Origin: Bacteroidetes bacterium OLB12 | GTDB taxonomy: Bacteria > Bacteroidota > Bacteroidia > Cytophagales > Cyclobacteriaceae | Reading direction: 5' to 3' | NCBI GenBank assembly: GCA_001567185.1 | Contig: LNFR01000110.1 | Span: forward strand, 124,001 to 188,000 | DNA length: 64,000 bases | Shown here: positions 1 to 9,589 of the stretch, piece after piece | Numbering within the stretch: the stretch's first letter is position 1 | Layout of the letters: every line of letters begins with the position of its first letter | Position numbers and translations under genes: made by a program | The notes under the pieces: model-generated | What the model saw: only the letters and a program-made list of their open reading frames with translations | What the model was told of the DNA's origin: nothing | Databases searched by the model: none

Positions 1-895
1 AGAAGTAGTACATCAATGCAGCAAAGGCCAGCGTAAAGCCAATTACTACCGGCCACGGTGCGGCTTCGGCCGATTCCATATCAATAGATATAATTCCTTT
101 CTGAAAAAGGTAAATCATCAATACAGAAAAACTATTGTTCACAAAATGAGCGATCATCGGCATCCACAAATTTCCTGACCAAACATATAAATACCCAAAC
201 AGGGCTCCTAAAAGCATGCGGGGTACAAGCCCAAAAAATTGCATGTGAAAAGCGCTGAATATAAAGGCCGAAATCCAAATGGCTGTATGATGATTTCCGC
301 TTAGGCGATAAAATTCGGGCTGCAACATACCTCGGAAAACCAACTCCTCGCCAATGGCCGGAAGCAAGGCAATCACTACAAGGCCCAGTACCAGATCGCC
401 CGTAGTGTTAAACGTAGTGAAGAATTTAGTTAGCTCTGCGGCAAGATCTTCGCGCTCGCGCGCCCAGGTGCCAAAGTCTTTCAAGAAATCAGGGAAGATG
501 AAGTTGGTGTTCCACTCGATAAATACAGAATTGGTTCCCATAAAGGCAATTGTAGCCAGGGTTGCTACCAGGGCAAGCGCAGCCGGGGCCTTTTTGGATA
601 CCAACAAAAGTGGGTTGGTTCGCTCCATTGCGTATAGGTATAACCCCGGAATAAGGATTAACCCAACCAATGTGGCAAAGCCCTGCATAATCAGAACGGG
701 CAGCCGTAGTTCAGGATATTGGGTGGGGGTGGTAATTTTTTCAGAAAATTCCATCAGAGTTCCTTCATAAAAGGGTAAGGAAAAAAGGAAACCTACTATC
801 GGACCAATAATAATAAACCCGATAAAAGCCATACACAGTATAAAAAAGATCGATAGTATCGGATTGCGCTGCGAAATACCAATAGGGCCGTGCAT
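1..895 (-). CDS. CPBP family intramembrane metalloprotease (3' end outside window)
   Basis: The first 298 codons are visible and the frame runs off the left edge, so the C-terminus is missing. The start is the ATG at 895-893 (MHGPIGISQRNP). The protein is strongly hydrophobic, with several predicted membrane helices. The CPBP/Abi hallmark EELVFRG sits near residue 182 and is followed by the second motif region (SAFHMQFFGLVPR, then HFVNNSFSV), which supplies the His and Asn of the family active site. Family members are membrane-embedded glutamic-type or metalloproteases related to CAAX prenyl protease; the substrate here is unknown. It is divergent from dusB with 60 bp between the two starts. 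Confidence 0.85.
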   Translation of the reverse strand, partial: MHGPIGISQRNPILSIFFILCMAFIGFIIIGPIVGFLFSLPFYEGTLMEFSEKITTPTQYPELRLPVLIMQGFATLVGLILIPGLYLYAMERTNPLLLVSKKAPAALALVATLATIAFMGTNSVFIEWNTNFIFPDFLKDFGTWAREREDLAAELTKFFTTFNTTGDLVLGLVVIALLPAIGEELVFRGMLQPEFYRLSGNHHTAIWISAFIFSAFHMQFFGLVPRMLLGALFGYLYVWSGNLWMPMIAHFVNNSFSVLMIYLFQKGIISIDMESAEAAPWPVVIGFTLAFAALMYYF

Positions 896-910
896 GTGTT
901 TAAAAAGACT

Positions 911-918
911 TAATTTTG
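911..918 (+). promoter_or_regulatory. Possible -7 box (TAATTTTG) for dusB
   Basis: TAATTTTG matches the Bacteroidota TAnnTTTG element and lies 37 bp before the dusB start. No TTG is present at the expected upstream spacing, so this is only a half-site match. Confidence 0.35.
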
Positions 919-955
919 TGCCGCAAACAACGGGGTTTTTGATCAGAATATCAAC

Positions 956-1945
956 GTGGTAAAAATCGGCAACATAACACTAAGCGATTTCCCGCTCTTA
1001 CTTGCCCCTATGGAGGATGTAAGCGATCCGCCTTTTCGTGCGGTTTGCAAAGCGGGTGGTGCCGATTTGATGTACACCGAGTTTATCTCCAGCGAAGGGT
1101 TGATTCGCCACGCAGCCAAAAGCAAACAGAAACTTGACATATTTGAATACGAGCGCCCCATCGGCATTCAGCTTTTTGGTGGCAATGTAGATAGCATGCG
1201 CGAAGCTGCTGAGATTGCAGCCGCAGCCAATCCCGATCTGATTGATATTAACTATGGTTGCCCCGTTAAAGCCGTGGCGTGCAAAGGAGCTGGTGCAGCG
1301 CTGTTACAAGACATACCCAAGATGGTACGCATGACGGAAGAAGTAGTGAAGGCAACCTCGCTACCCGTTACCGTTAAAACCCGCCTGGGTTGGGATGATA
1401 ACACCAAAAACATTGTGGAGGTAGCAGAACGTTTGCAGGATATTGGTATCAAGGCATTAGCAATACACGGTCGCACGCGCGTGCAGATGTATAAAGGCTC
1501 TGCCGACTGGACACTAATTGGCAAAGTGAAAGAAAATCCACGCATGCACATTCCCATCTTTGGTAATGGCGATATCGATTCACCACAAAAAGTATTGGAG
1601 TACAAAAACCGGTATGGTGTAGATGGCGTGATGATTGGTCGTGCCAGTATTGGTGCCCCCTGGTTTTTTAATGAGGTAAAGCATTATCTGAAAACCGGAG
1701 TGCAACTACCACCGCCCGATATAGCCGAGCGTGTTCGCATAGTACGCCAGCATCTCGATTTTTCCATTCGCTGGAAAGGTGGCAAGCTTGGCATTTTTGA
1801 AATGCGCAGGCATTATACCAATTACTTCAGAGGTACGGCTGACTTTAAACCATTCCGTACACGGTTGGTGGAGGCAGATACGCAGGAGGAGGTGAATCAG
1901 ATTTTGGACGAGGTAATCCATTGTTATAGCGAGGTTTCAGTCTAA
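956..1945 (+). CDS. dusB: tRNA-dihydrouridine synthase
   Basis: This 329-aa FMN enzyme would reduce uridine to dihydrouridine in tRNA. The start is GTG, giving MVKIGNITLSDFPLLLAPMED, which matches the usual N-terminus of Bacteroidota DusB. The FMN-barrel motif LLAPMEDVSD is at residues 14-24. The catalytic-Cys region NYGCP, followed by KAVACKGAGAAL, is near residue 100, and GRTR plus GNGDI phosphate-binding loops follow. Full family length, ending in the small helical C-terminal domain. It is followed 67 bp later by a transporter gene on the same strand. Confidence 0.95.
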   Translation: MVKIGNITLSDFPLLLAPMEDVSDPPFRAVCKAGGADLMYTEFISSEGLIRHAAKSKQKLDIFEYERPIGIQLFGGNVDSMREAAEIAAAANPDLIDINYGCPVKAVACKGAGAALLQDIPKMVRMTEEVVKATSLPVTVKTRLGWDDNTKNIVEVAERLQDIGIKALAIHGRTRVQMYKGSADWTLIGKVKENPRMHIPIFGNGDIDSPQKVLEYKNRYGVDGVMIGRASIGAPWFFNEVKHYLKTGVQLPPPDIAERVRIVRQHLDFSIRWKGGKLGIFEMRRHYTNYFRGTADFKPFRTRLVEADTQEEVNQILDEVIHCYSEVSV

Positions 1946-2012
1946 ACTTTAGCAACAATCCGCATTTGAATTTCACACCCGATTAGCTTTCTTTGGCCCC
2001 GCCAATGCACCT

Positions 2013-2891
2013 ATGTCTCAAAACAAAAATTTTTCGGCAGTCTTTCTGTTGATTGTATTGTCGCTAATCTGGGGAACTTCTTTCATCCTCATCAAACAAG
2101 GTCTTAAGTTTTTTCCTCCCGATGTGGTGGGCGCCTTGCGTGTAACCGCTGCTTCGTTGTTTCTTTTACCGCTGGCGTTGCCACGGCTCAAGGAGCTTAA
2201 AAGTGGTGATTCCTTTAAACTTTTTGTTTCCGGTTTAATGGGTATTTTCTTTCCGGCTTTCATGTTTGCCTGGGCACAAACACAACTGAATAGCTCACTC
2301 GCAGGAATCTTAAACACACTTTCACCGGTTTGGACTATGATTTTTGGTGTGCTGTTGTTTAACCAACGTTTTAAAGGATATGCCCTGGTGGGTGTAATCA
2401 TTTCGTTTGGGGGTACGGTGCTGCTGGCGCTTTCGCGCGCTGGTGGAAGTATTACAGGTTTCAATTTATATGCCTTGTTAATTGTAGGGGCTTGTGCCTT
2501 TTATGGTGCTAACCTGAATTGGATAAAGTTTAAGATTGCCGGGTTGGGTTCCTTAACCGTAACCAGTGTTTCGTTATTGTTTATTGGCCCCCTGGCGGCA
2601 GCGTATCTTTTTCTGGCTACTGATTTTGTAAACATACTTGTACAAACACCAAACGCCTGGCAAGGTTTCGGCTTTGTGTTGTTGCTTGCGCTGATGAGTA
2701 CAGCCGTAGCGAATCTGCTATTTGTAAAGTTGATTGGAATTTCAACACCCTTGTTTGCCAGCTCGGTTACCTACATTATGCCAATTGTGGCGGTAATGTG
2801 GGGGGTAATTGATGGTGAAATCCTTACGGTTTGGCACCTGGTGGGGATGGGCTTAATCATTAGCGGGGTTTACCTGGCCAATAAAAAATAA
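2013..2891 (+). CDS. EamA family (DMT) transporter
   Basis: A 292-aa protein of about ten hydrophobic segments in two repeated EamA halves. The N-terminal signature LIWGTSFILIKQGL is characteristic of the drug/metabolite transporter superfamily, and the second half ends in a typical GEILTVWHLVGMGLIISGVYL segment. DMT members export metabolites or amino acids across the inner membrane; the substrate cannot be told from sequence. It lies downstream of dusB and upstream of the MBL gene on the same strand. Confidence 0.88.
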   Translation: MSQNKNFSAVFLLIVLSLIWGTSFILIKQGLKFFPPDVVGALRVTAASLFLLPLALPRLKELKSGDSFKLFVSGLMGIFFPAFMFAWAQTQLNSSLAGILNTLSPVWTMIFGVLLFNQRFKGYALVGVIISFGGTVLLALSRAGGSITGFNLYALLIVGACAFYGANLNWIKFKIAGLGSLTVTSVSLLFIGPLAAAYLFLATDFVNILVQTPNAWQGFGFVLLLALMSTAVANLLFVKLIGISTPLFASSVTYIMPIVAVMWGVIDGEILTVWHLVGMGLIISGVYLANKK

Positions 2892-2928
2892 GATTTTCAA
2901 AGTGTGGTGAAGCGGTTTAATTTTGGGT

Positions 2929-3741
2929 ATGTCTTTAACACTGGCATCCTTAAACTCAGGCAGCAATGGTAATTGCTATTACGTAGGCAATGCAAATGAG
3001 GCTGTATTAATAGATGCCGGTATTTCGTGCCGCGAAACAGAACGAAGATTAAAACGCCTCGGCTTATCCATCGAACAGGTAAAGGCTATTTTCATAACGC
3101 ACGAACACAACGATCATATTTCAGGTCTGCACAAACTCATCAAGCGACACAACATTCCGGTGTATGTATCATTAGCAACGCGCCAGAGTCTTTCGCTGGA
3201 GTGGAGCATGAAATTGTCGCATAGTTTTACAACGTACCAACCGGTGGCCATTGGTGGGCTTACGATAACCTCCTTACCAAAACACCACGATGCGGCCGAT
3301 CCGCATAGTTTTTTAATAACCCATCAAAACACAACAGTGGGCGTGTTTACCGATATGGGGCGTGTGTGCCAACATTTAGTAAATAATTTCAAACAATGTC
3401 ATGCAGCAATTCTGGAATCGAACTACGATGAGGTGATGCTGGAAACCGGTGGCTATCCGCAACACCTAAAAAACAGAATCAGGGGAGGATCAGGTCATCT
3501 TTCAAACAAGCAGGCATTGCAGTTGTTTATGGAACACCGGCCTGCATTTATGTCGCACCTGCTGTTGGGGCATTTATCGCACCACAATAATAACCCAGCG
3601 TTGGTTGCCAACATGTTTAACGCGGTGGCAGGTAGCACCAAAATTGTTATTGCCTCGCGTTACCGTGAAACAGAAGTTTTTCAAATCAATGCAGTATCAA
3701 CCAAGCCCCGCGTAGTGGCGGAACAACTTCAGTTATTTTAG
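2929..3741 (+). CDS. MBL fold metallo-hydrolase, YycJ/WalJ-like
   Basis: A 270-aa metallo-beta-lactamase-fold hydrolase. The metal motif HEHNDH lies near residue 62 (FITHEHNDHISG). N-terminal LASLNSGSNGNCYYVG is typical of the YycJ group, whose members have nuclease-like roles. I chose the ATG at 2929 over the in-frame TTG two codons upstream because MSLTLASLNSGSNGN is the family N-terminus. Its 3' end overlaps the convergent gene by 9 bp. A TAATTTTG box (2918-2925) lies almost on top of the start. Confidence 0.88.
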   Translation: MSLTLASLNSGSNGNCYYVGNANEAVLIDAGISCRETERRLKRLGLSIEQVKAIFITHEHNDHISGLHKLIKRHNIPVYVSLATRQSLSLEWSMKLSHSFTTYQPVAIGGLTITSLPKHHDAADPHSFLITHQNTTVGVFTDMGRVCQHLVNNFKQCHAAILESNYDEVMLETGGYPQHLKNRIRGGSGHLSNKQALQLFMEHRPAFMSHLLLGHLSHHNNNPALVANMFNAVAGSTKIVIASRYRETEVFQINAVSTKPRVVAEQLQLF

Positions 3742-4587
3742 GGTAAGCGTAACCATAATAGGTAAATGATCGGATGGATAATATTTCCCGTCATTATCCT
3801 GTATTACCTGGTAACCGGAAGCGTTCCAGTCTTCGGAATGAAAGATATAGTCGATGGTTTTGCATTCCATCTTATTCAGTTCAAAACCGCAAAATGTTCC
3901 CGTTAGGTTATTGGCTGGCCGCGAATCGAATAATGGAAAGATTTGCCCGTTTGTAATTGTAAGGTAAGGCGCATCGGTTGGTTCTGAATTAAAGTCACCG
4001 GAAACAATTACCGGAATTTTACCTTCTTTTTGTGCAGTAGCACTTTTGATAAATGCCGCTACCTGTTGCTTGATCAGTTCAGCGCTGTTCTTTCGTGCTT
4101 CTTTGCCAATATGATCGAAATGCGTGTTGGCATAGTAAAACAGTTTACCCGTTGCTTTGTTCTTAAACAAGGCAAATGTAACCACCCGCGTAATGGCGGC
4201 ATCCCAACTCTTGCTGCCCGGCACTACGGGTGTTTCCGATAGCCAGAAGGTATTTTGCAGAAGTACTTCAAACTTTTCCTTTTTATAAAAGATAGCAGAG
4301 TACTCGCCCTTTTCTTTGCCATCATCGCGACCCACGCCTACGTAGCTGTAATCGTTCAATCCTTTTTGTAAATCGAGCATTTGGTTATGCTTGGCCTCTT
4401 GTACACCAAACAGATCAGGATTATATTTTTTGATTAGGCCAATGACTTTGTTCGGGCGGTTTTTCCATTGGTTAACACCATCCACCTCAGTATCTAACCG
4501 GATGTTGTACGACATAACTTTTACCGACTGGGCTTGCATAGTGGCCTGGCATGCCAAGGTAAGGATTAATGAAAGTAAGATTCGCAT
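3733..4587 (-). CDS. Endonuclease/exonuclease/phosphatase family protein, secreted
   Basis: A 284-aa protein with a signal peptide (MRILLSLILTLACQATMQAQ). EEP-fold catalytic motifs appear in order: MSYNIR, the metal-binding Glu in FGVQEA, ANTHFDH, SGDFNSEP, and the terminal SDHLPI. Members hydrolyse phosphodiester or phosphomonoester bonds; the signal peptide points to a periplasmic or extracellular nuclease or phosphatase. Length is normal. It has a good promoter whose -7 box ends only four bases before the ATG, so the transcript may be leaderless. Confidence 0.88.
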   Translation of the reverse strand: MRILLSLILTLACQATMQAQSVKVMSYNIRLDTEVDGVNQWKNRPNKVIGLIKKYNPDLFGVQEAKHNQMLDLQKGLNDYSYVGVGRDDGKEKGEYSAIFYKKEKFEVLLQNTFWLSETPVVPGSKSWDAAITRVVTFALFKNKATGKLFYYANTHFDHIGKEARKNSAELIKQQVAAFIKSATAQKEGKIPVIVSGDFNSEPTDAPYLTITNGQIFPLFDSRPANNLTGTFCGFELNKMECKTIDYIFHSEDWNASGYQVIQDNDGKYYPSDHLPIMVTLTLK

Positions 4588-4591
4588 ACAT

Positions 4592-4621
4592 CAAAAGTAA
4601 AATTCTGAGCATAAAGCGCAA
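4592..4621 (-). promoter_or_regulatory. Bacteroidota-type promoter for the EEP family gene
   Basis: On the minus strand TTG (4621-4619), a 19-bp spacer and TACTTTTG (4599-4592) fit TTG-N19-TAnnTTTG exactly. The predicted transcription start coincides with the ATG at 4587. Confidence 0.7.
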
Positions 4622-4664
4622 AACCAAACCATTTATTGTGTTACAGGGCAGCAATGATCCGCGC

Positions 4665-4754
4665 GAAGTTCAAAGTTGTAAGTAATAAGTTCGAAGTTTA
4701 AAGTGAGGAAGTTAAATTCTTTCAACTATAAACTTTGAACTTTAAAACTTTGAC
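4665..4754. repeat. Imperfect inverted repeat built from AAGTTCAAAGTT-like units
   Basis: The left half contains AAGTTCAAAGTT and close variants (AAGTTCGAAGTT). The right half contains the exact complement AACTTTGAACTT and variants. Together they can form a long imperfect stem just after the nfu stop codon. The rest of the 169-bp gap between the EEP gene and nfu has no other recognised content. It may act as a terminator for nfu or belong to a dispersed intergenic repeat family. Confidence 0.6.
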
Positions 4755-4756
4755 CT

Positions 4757-5330
4757 TTAGAGCGCTTCTACTTCCTGCACTTCTTCCGGCATCATGCGCT
4801 TGAAGAGATTTTCAATACCTGCCTTTAGCGTAATGGTGGATGAAGGACAACCGCTGCAGGAACCCTGCAAGGTTACGGTAACTTTTTTATCCTGATACGA
4901 GTGGAATGTAATGGCGCCTCCGTCTTGCTCTACAGCCGGGCGGATGTATTCGTCCAGAATCGTTTTTATCTTTTTTACGGTCTCTGTTTCTTCCTGCTCT
5001 GGCGCAGCGGGGCCATTCATATCTAAAATCAATTTACCACTTTCTAAAAAATTTTTGATGTGATTTTTAAGTGTTTCCTGAATTTCGAGCCACTCTACAT
5101 CTTCTTTTTTGGCAACGGTAATAAAGTTGCTCATATAAAAAACCCGATCCACAAACGGATACATAAACAATTCCTGAGCAAGCGGGGCATGTTCGGCATC
5201 GGCTGGTGTGGGAAAATCAAACGACATCCCCTCCGGAACAAGCAAATCATTCACTACAAATTTTCAGCGAATTGGGGTTGGGGTTCGATTCAAGGTAAAT
5301 ATGAAGGGCTTTAGGTGCGGGCTTTAGCAT
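4757..5330 (-). CDS. NifU family Fe-S cluster protein (one-base frameshift)
   Basis: The C-terminal NifU domain carries the Fe-S CxxC motif GSCSGCPSSTITLKAG. The N-terminal Nfu domain begins at the ATG at 5330 (HIYLESNPNPNSLK), where NPNPNSLKF is the family signature. After NSLK the frame breaks at 5258-5264 (AAAATTT). Removing one A restores the expected join NSLKFVVNDLLVPEG. The open frame starting at GTG 5254 is therefore not a true start. Repaired length is about 190 aa, normal for an Nfu-type scaffold or carrier that delivers Fe-S clusters. I consider the shift a likely sequencing error. Confidence 0.85.
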
Positions 5331-5370
5331 GATTTTGTCTTTAATTCAATGAGAGAACAAAATTACAAAA

Positions 5371-6783
5371 TTATAGTTCCGCGGTATCCGGTTCGGACTC
5401 GCCCAAAGCATTTTCCCATTTACTTACTACCGCAGTAGCTACACTATTACCCACCACGTTGGTGGCACTACGGCCCATATCTAACAGTGGATCGATACCC
5501 AATAACAGCGCTAACCCTGCTTCCGGGATATTAAAAGTAGCCAACGTGCCGGCAATAACCACAAGCGAAGCGCGTGGCACACCGGCAATACCTTTGCTGG
5601 TAAGCATAAGTACCAATAACATACTGAGTTGTGTGGCAATGGGTAGATCTATTCCATACGATTGAGCAATGAATAACGATGCAAACGTCATGTACATCAT
5701 GCTGCCATCGAGATTAAAAGAATAACCAAGGGGTAATACAAAACTTACAATCTTGTCTTTACAACCAAACTTTTGAAGCAACTCCATTGTTTTTGGGAAA
5801 GCCGCTTCGCTGCTGCTTGTACTAAACGCAAGAATGATTGGCTCCCGAACAGTTTTAATCAATTTGATTATTCGCTTTCCGATAACAACAGAACCTGCCA
5901 ATAGCAACAACGTCCAAAGCACCGCTAATCCGAAGTAAAACTCGCCAATAAAAATTGAATAGGTAGTTAAAATGCCTAAGCCCTGCTTTGCAATAATGGC
6001 TGCCATAGCACCAAACACCGCAACGGGAGCCAGGTTCATAACATAACCGGTTACTTTCAGGATAACATGTGCTACAGCATCCATAAATTGAATCACAATT
6101 TTTCCGGTTTCGCCAATAGCGGCAGTAGCAACTCCAAAAAATAACGAAAACACGACAATTTGCAGAATCTCATTTTTCGACATTGCTTCAATAACACTAC
6201 TTGGAAAAACGTGATACAAAAACTCTTTCAAGGATAAACCCGTTTTGGAAATGCCAGTATCTTCGCTTACATCGGGCAGGGGTAAATTCATGGCAATACC
6301 GGGTTTGAAAATATTTACCAGAATCATTCCCAGGAGTAAACTCATTAGCGAGGCTCCAATAAACCAGAGTAATGTTTTGCCACCAATCCGGCCCACCGAA
6401 CTGATATCGCCCAGTTTGGCTACACCCACCACCAGCGTAGTAAACACCAGCGGGGCTACAATCATTTTAATCAGCCGAAGAAAGATATCAGCCAGGATAG
6501 AGAAGGGTTCTACTTTTTTATCACGTTCAGCCGCGATGGCACTGCGTTCTTTATTCCAGGTTTTCTTTTGTTCAATCAATTGGGCGCGCTGCAGGCTATC
6601 GGTAGTGGTATGCAAGGTTTCATTGGCGGCATCAATTTTTAACTGAATAGCAGCAATGGATTTATTTTCTTCCGCCACATAGGTTTTGTTGAGAACAAAG
6701 CCCAAAGCAATACCCACAATTAAGGCAATAATGATGTAGAGCGTAAGATTGCTCTTTTTAGGTGGCGATGAAGCTACTTCCAT
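5371..6783 (-). CDS. Dicarboxylate/amino acid:cation symporter (DAACS family)
   Basis: A 470-aa inner-membrane transporter of the GltP/DctA/SLC1 family. Visible hallmarks are the serine-rich re-entrant loop AFSTSSSEAAFP, the SFNLDGSMMYM motif, GIAGVPRASLVV, and DMGRSATNVVGNSVAT in the last helix. These line the substrate and cation sites. An unusual polar insert of about 60 residues follows the first helix (around residues 33-95, with heptad-like charged residues); it is probably periplasmic. Expected substrates are glutamate, aspartate or C4-dicarboxylates with Na+ or H+. Confidence 0.92.
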   Translation of the reverse strand: MEVASSPPKKSNLTLYIIIALIVGIALGFVLNKTYVAEENKSIAAIQLKIDAANETLHTTTDSLQRAQLIEQKKTWNKERSAIAAERDKKVEPFSILADIFLRLIKMIVAPLVFTTLVVGVAKLGDISSVGRIGGKTLLWFIGASLMSLLLGMILVNIFKPGIAMNLPLPDVSEDTGISKTGLSLKEFLYHVFPSSVIEAMSKNEILQIVVFSLFFGVATAAIGETGKIVIQFMDAVAHVILKVTGYVMNLAPVAVFGAMAAIIAKQGLGILTTYSIFIGEFYFGLAVLWTLLLLAGSVVIGKRIIKLIKTVREPIILAFSTSSSEAAFPKTMELLQKFGCKDKIVSFVLPLGYSFNLDGSMMYMTFASLFIAQSYGIDLPIATQLSMLLVLMLTSKGIAGVPRASLVVIAGTLATFNIPEAGLALLLGIDPLLDMGRSATNVVGNSVATAVVSKWENALGESEPDTAEL

Positions 6784-6860
6784 ATTAAACTAGTTAAACC
6801 GAATGGGTAATAATACTCAATAATCGCCTTAAGCCAAACTAAAAAGTGCCAGGCGGATTT

Positions 6861-7930
6861 CTAAAGCTTATTGGTACTCGATCGCAAATAAAAATCGGCC
6901 AGCACCAATGCAGCCATTGCTTCTACAATCGGTACAGCGCGCGGCACCACGCAAGGGTCGTGTCTTCCTTTACCAGATACGATTGCCTCGTTACCTGATT
7001 TATCCACCGTTGCCTGATCTTGCATAATAGTAGCTACCGGTTTAAAGGCTACATGGAAGTAAATGTCTTCACCGTTGCTAATACCACCCTGCACCCCACC
7101 CGAGTGATTTGTTTTGGTGCGGATGCGATCACCTTCTTTATAAAATTCATCGTTGTGTTGTGAACCGCGCAGGGCCACACCTTCAAAACCGCTGCCGTAT
7201 TCAAAACCTTTTACCGCATTAATGCTCAACATGGCTTTTCCTAATTCAGCATGCAGTTTATCAAACACGGGTTCGCCCAACCCAACGGGTGTATTTTTAA
7301 TTACACCCGTAACCACGCCACCAATGGTGTCACGATCTAATCGCACCTGGTCAATTAGTGCAATCATTTTTTCGGCTGTAGCTGCATCCGGACAACGAAC
7401 AATGTTAGCTTCTGTCTTAGTCAAATCAAGTTGTGTGTAGGGGGGTGCTTTCAGGTTACCCACTTGCGAAACATAGGCGTAGCACTCAACCCCAATTGTT
7501 TTTAATAACAGCTTGGCAATGGCTCCGGCCGCTACACGGGCCGCGGTTTCGCGGGCCGAACTTCTGCCACCCCCACGGTAATCGCGAAAGCCATACTTGG
7601 CATCGTAGGTAAAGTCGGCATGCGAGGGGCGGTACGTATTTTCAATGTGCGAATAATCTTTGCTGCGCTGATCCTGATTTTCAATTACAAGCGCGATTGG
7701 TGTGCCGGTACTTTTGCCTTCAAATACACCCGACAGAATTTTAAATGTATCGTCTTCCTTGCGTTGGGTGGTAATTTTAGATTGACCGGGTTTTCTGCGG
7801 TTTAGTTCGGATTGAATAAAGGCCTCGTCAATCGCTAAACCAGCAGGGCAGCCATCAATTACTACACCAATAGCAGGACCATGCTTTCGCCAAATGTGCT
7901 GATGCGGAAAAGTGTACCGTAACTGTTCAT
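6861..7930 (-). CDS. aroC: Chorismate synthase (one-base frameshift near N-terminus)
   Basis: This enzyme converts 5-enolpyruvylshikimate-3-phosphate to chorismate, using reduced [39 protein letters not shown] and [14 protein letters not shown] are signature blocks. The uninterrupted frame would begin at 7952, but that gives a nonsense N-terminus. The +1 frame from ATG 7930 reads [16 protein letters not shown], the correct family start. The two join as TFGESHGPAIG if one C is restored at about 7883 (GAAAGC-ATGG to GAAAGCCATGG). The repaired protein is about 356 aa. The broken frame is most likely a deletion error in the sequence. Confidence 0.93.
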
Positions 7931-7996
7931 CATTCAAAAATTTAAAATTCACGAATTGGCGGCAACCAAGCTAAATTTTGAAAGTTGAATTTGAAA

Positions 7997-9443
7997 TTAT
8001 TTTTTGAAAAGCAGGTAAGCCGCACCGGCCAGCATCAGTACAAGGAAGGAGTTGAAGCCAATCATAAACCAGTCGGTTTTTGCGGTAGCTTGTAATGTGT
8101 TGGAAGTTCCATCGGCCCGGTCATAAAACGACCCCGGATCGGTACTTTCGATAACCTGGTTCTGCTGGCTCTCACCTTCCACCTGAAGGTTGTAAGAAGA
8201 ATGCAGCGTGTCATACTGTTTTTTATTGGGATTAAAGAATACCCAATTCATATATTGACCCAGGTTATAATTGCCGGGCTCTTTGGGCACAATAAAGTAG
8301 CTGAAGGTTTTGGTTCCGGCCACCCGGTTACCCTCGCGATTGATGTTCTGTTTTACATTCGGTTCATAAAAATCAAAAGCCGCATCTTTTTGTACAGCAG
8401 GCTTTTCAATTGCTGAGATATTTCCTTCTCCGAAAATTCTAAATTCATAGGCAACACTCTGGCCGGTTTGCAAATGAGTGGAAGTGATTTTTTCGTCTAA
8501 CCGGTAATCGCCAACCGCTACCGCATCGCGCAACGGGTGTGGGGGCAGTTCTTTTACTTTAATAGTTTTGGCTTTAGAGTAAAATGTTTTGAAATCTTCT
8601 TGCCGGTTTTGCCCAAAGAAGGATGGATTTTTGGCCACTTTAAACTTGATCATTTCTAACCCAACGCTCGGAAACTCCACCGCTTTGGCGTTAAGTGGGT
8701 AGAAAGTGCCCTGGTAGATCTTATATTGTGTATAACCTTTACCGCTTATTTCGATATGCTCGCCTTCAATATTTTCTATGTTAAAATTTTCTTCCCAGCA
8801 ATTGGCGGGTCTTAGTTTTTTAAGTACTTCGGCAAGTTGGGGCCCAAGGTTGTGAAATTGCATAGGCGCCCGATTGTTATCGGCTACCAGAAATGAAAGG
8901 GTAGTGGTAAACCCTTCGCCCACAAAAACCTCGTCTTTGTTGGTTGAAAGCGCCAGCAATGCATCTTCTTTAATATCAACAAACTCTGTATTGCTACGAC
9001 CAAAAAAATCCTGTACCGGGTCGCGATCGAAAAAACTACGGAACGGATCGGGTTGTGCCTGCACAGGCGGGCCTACCTTAACCTTTTTCCCATTTACCGA
9101 GTAAATCTGATCGTTTACCTTTATTTTAAAGGAGGGTATGGTAATGATACCCTGGCGCGTGGGCAGGTATGTCATTATTACGCCTTGTGAGGAGCTAACC
9201 TGTCCGTTTACAATACTGGTTTGAGATTGGGTGGATGTTCCGCGTTTTTTTAAACCCATCTATGTCCGGAAAATTCTCATAATTTTTTAATCGGTCGTTA
9301 TTTACCATGATGGTGATGGTCCAGGGCTGATTTTCACCAATTTCATCCGGACCAAGTGTAATTTGTACATTGTCTTGGGCGGCCAGAAAATTCGCAACAC
9401 ACAACAAAATCAAACTAAAGGCCGTTCTTTTGCTAAATTTCAT
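7997..9443 (-). CDS. batD: BatD family protein (one-base frameshift)
   Basis: The N-terminal part (from ATG 9443, signal peptide MKFSKRTAFSLILLCVANFLA) and the C-terminal part lie in different frames. They join as FPDIDGFKKRGTSTQSQT if the seven-A run at 9245-9251 is shortened to six. The repaired protein has about 481 aa, beta-sandwich-like domains, and a C-terminal membrane helix (WFMIGFNSFLVLMLAGAAYL). BatD belongs to the aerotolerance (Bat) set of Bacteroidota, usually found with BatA, BatB and BatE; none of these is adjacent. It likely acts in the periplasm, anchored by the C-terminal helix. Confidence 0.87.
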
Positions 9444-9476
9444 ATCGCAATACATCGCAACGCGTTTGCATAAATA

Positions 9477-9506
9477 CAAAAGTAAACTCTTTCTTTTTAG
9501 TGTTAA
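9477..9506 (-). promoter_or_regulatory. Probable promoter for batD
   Basis: On the minus strand TTA (9506-9504, one base off TTG), a 19-bp spacer and TACTTTTG (9484-9477) match the Bacteroidota promoter pattern, giving a leader of about 28 nt before ATG 9443. Confidence 0.55.
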
Positions 9507-9589
9507 ACTGCTTTTGTATCTTAACGGTTGCAACCCGGGCGGTGGGTTGTTATTTGAAGTTAAAACCAAATACTTACCATTTTTTTATT

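Noticed and set aside
2923-2928. TTG start for the MBL protein
   Set aside because: Family N-terminus begins at the ATG two codons later, and the TTG lies within a -7-like box.
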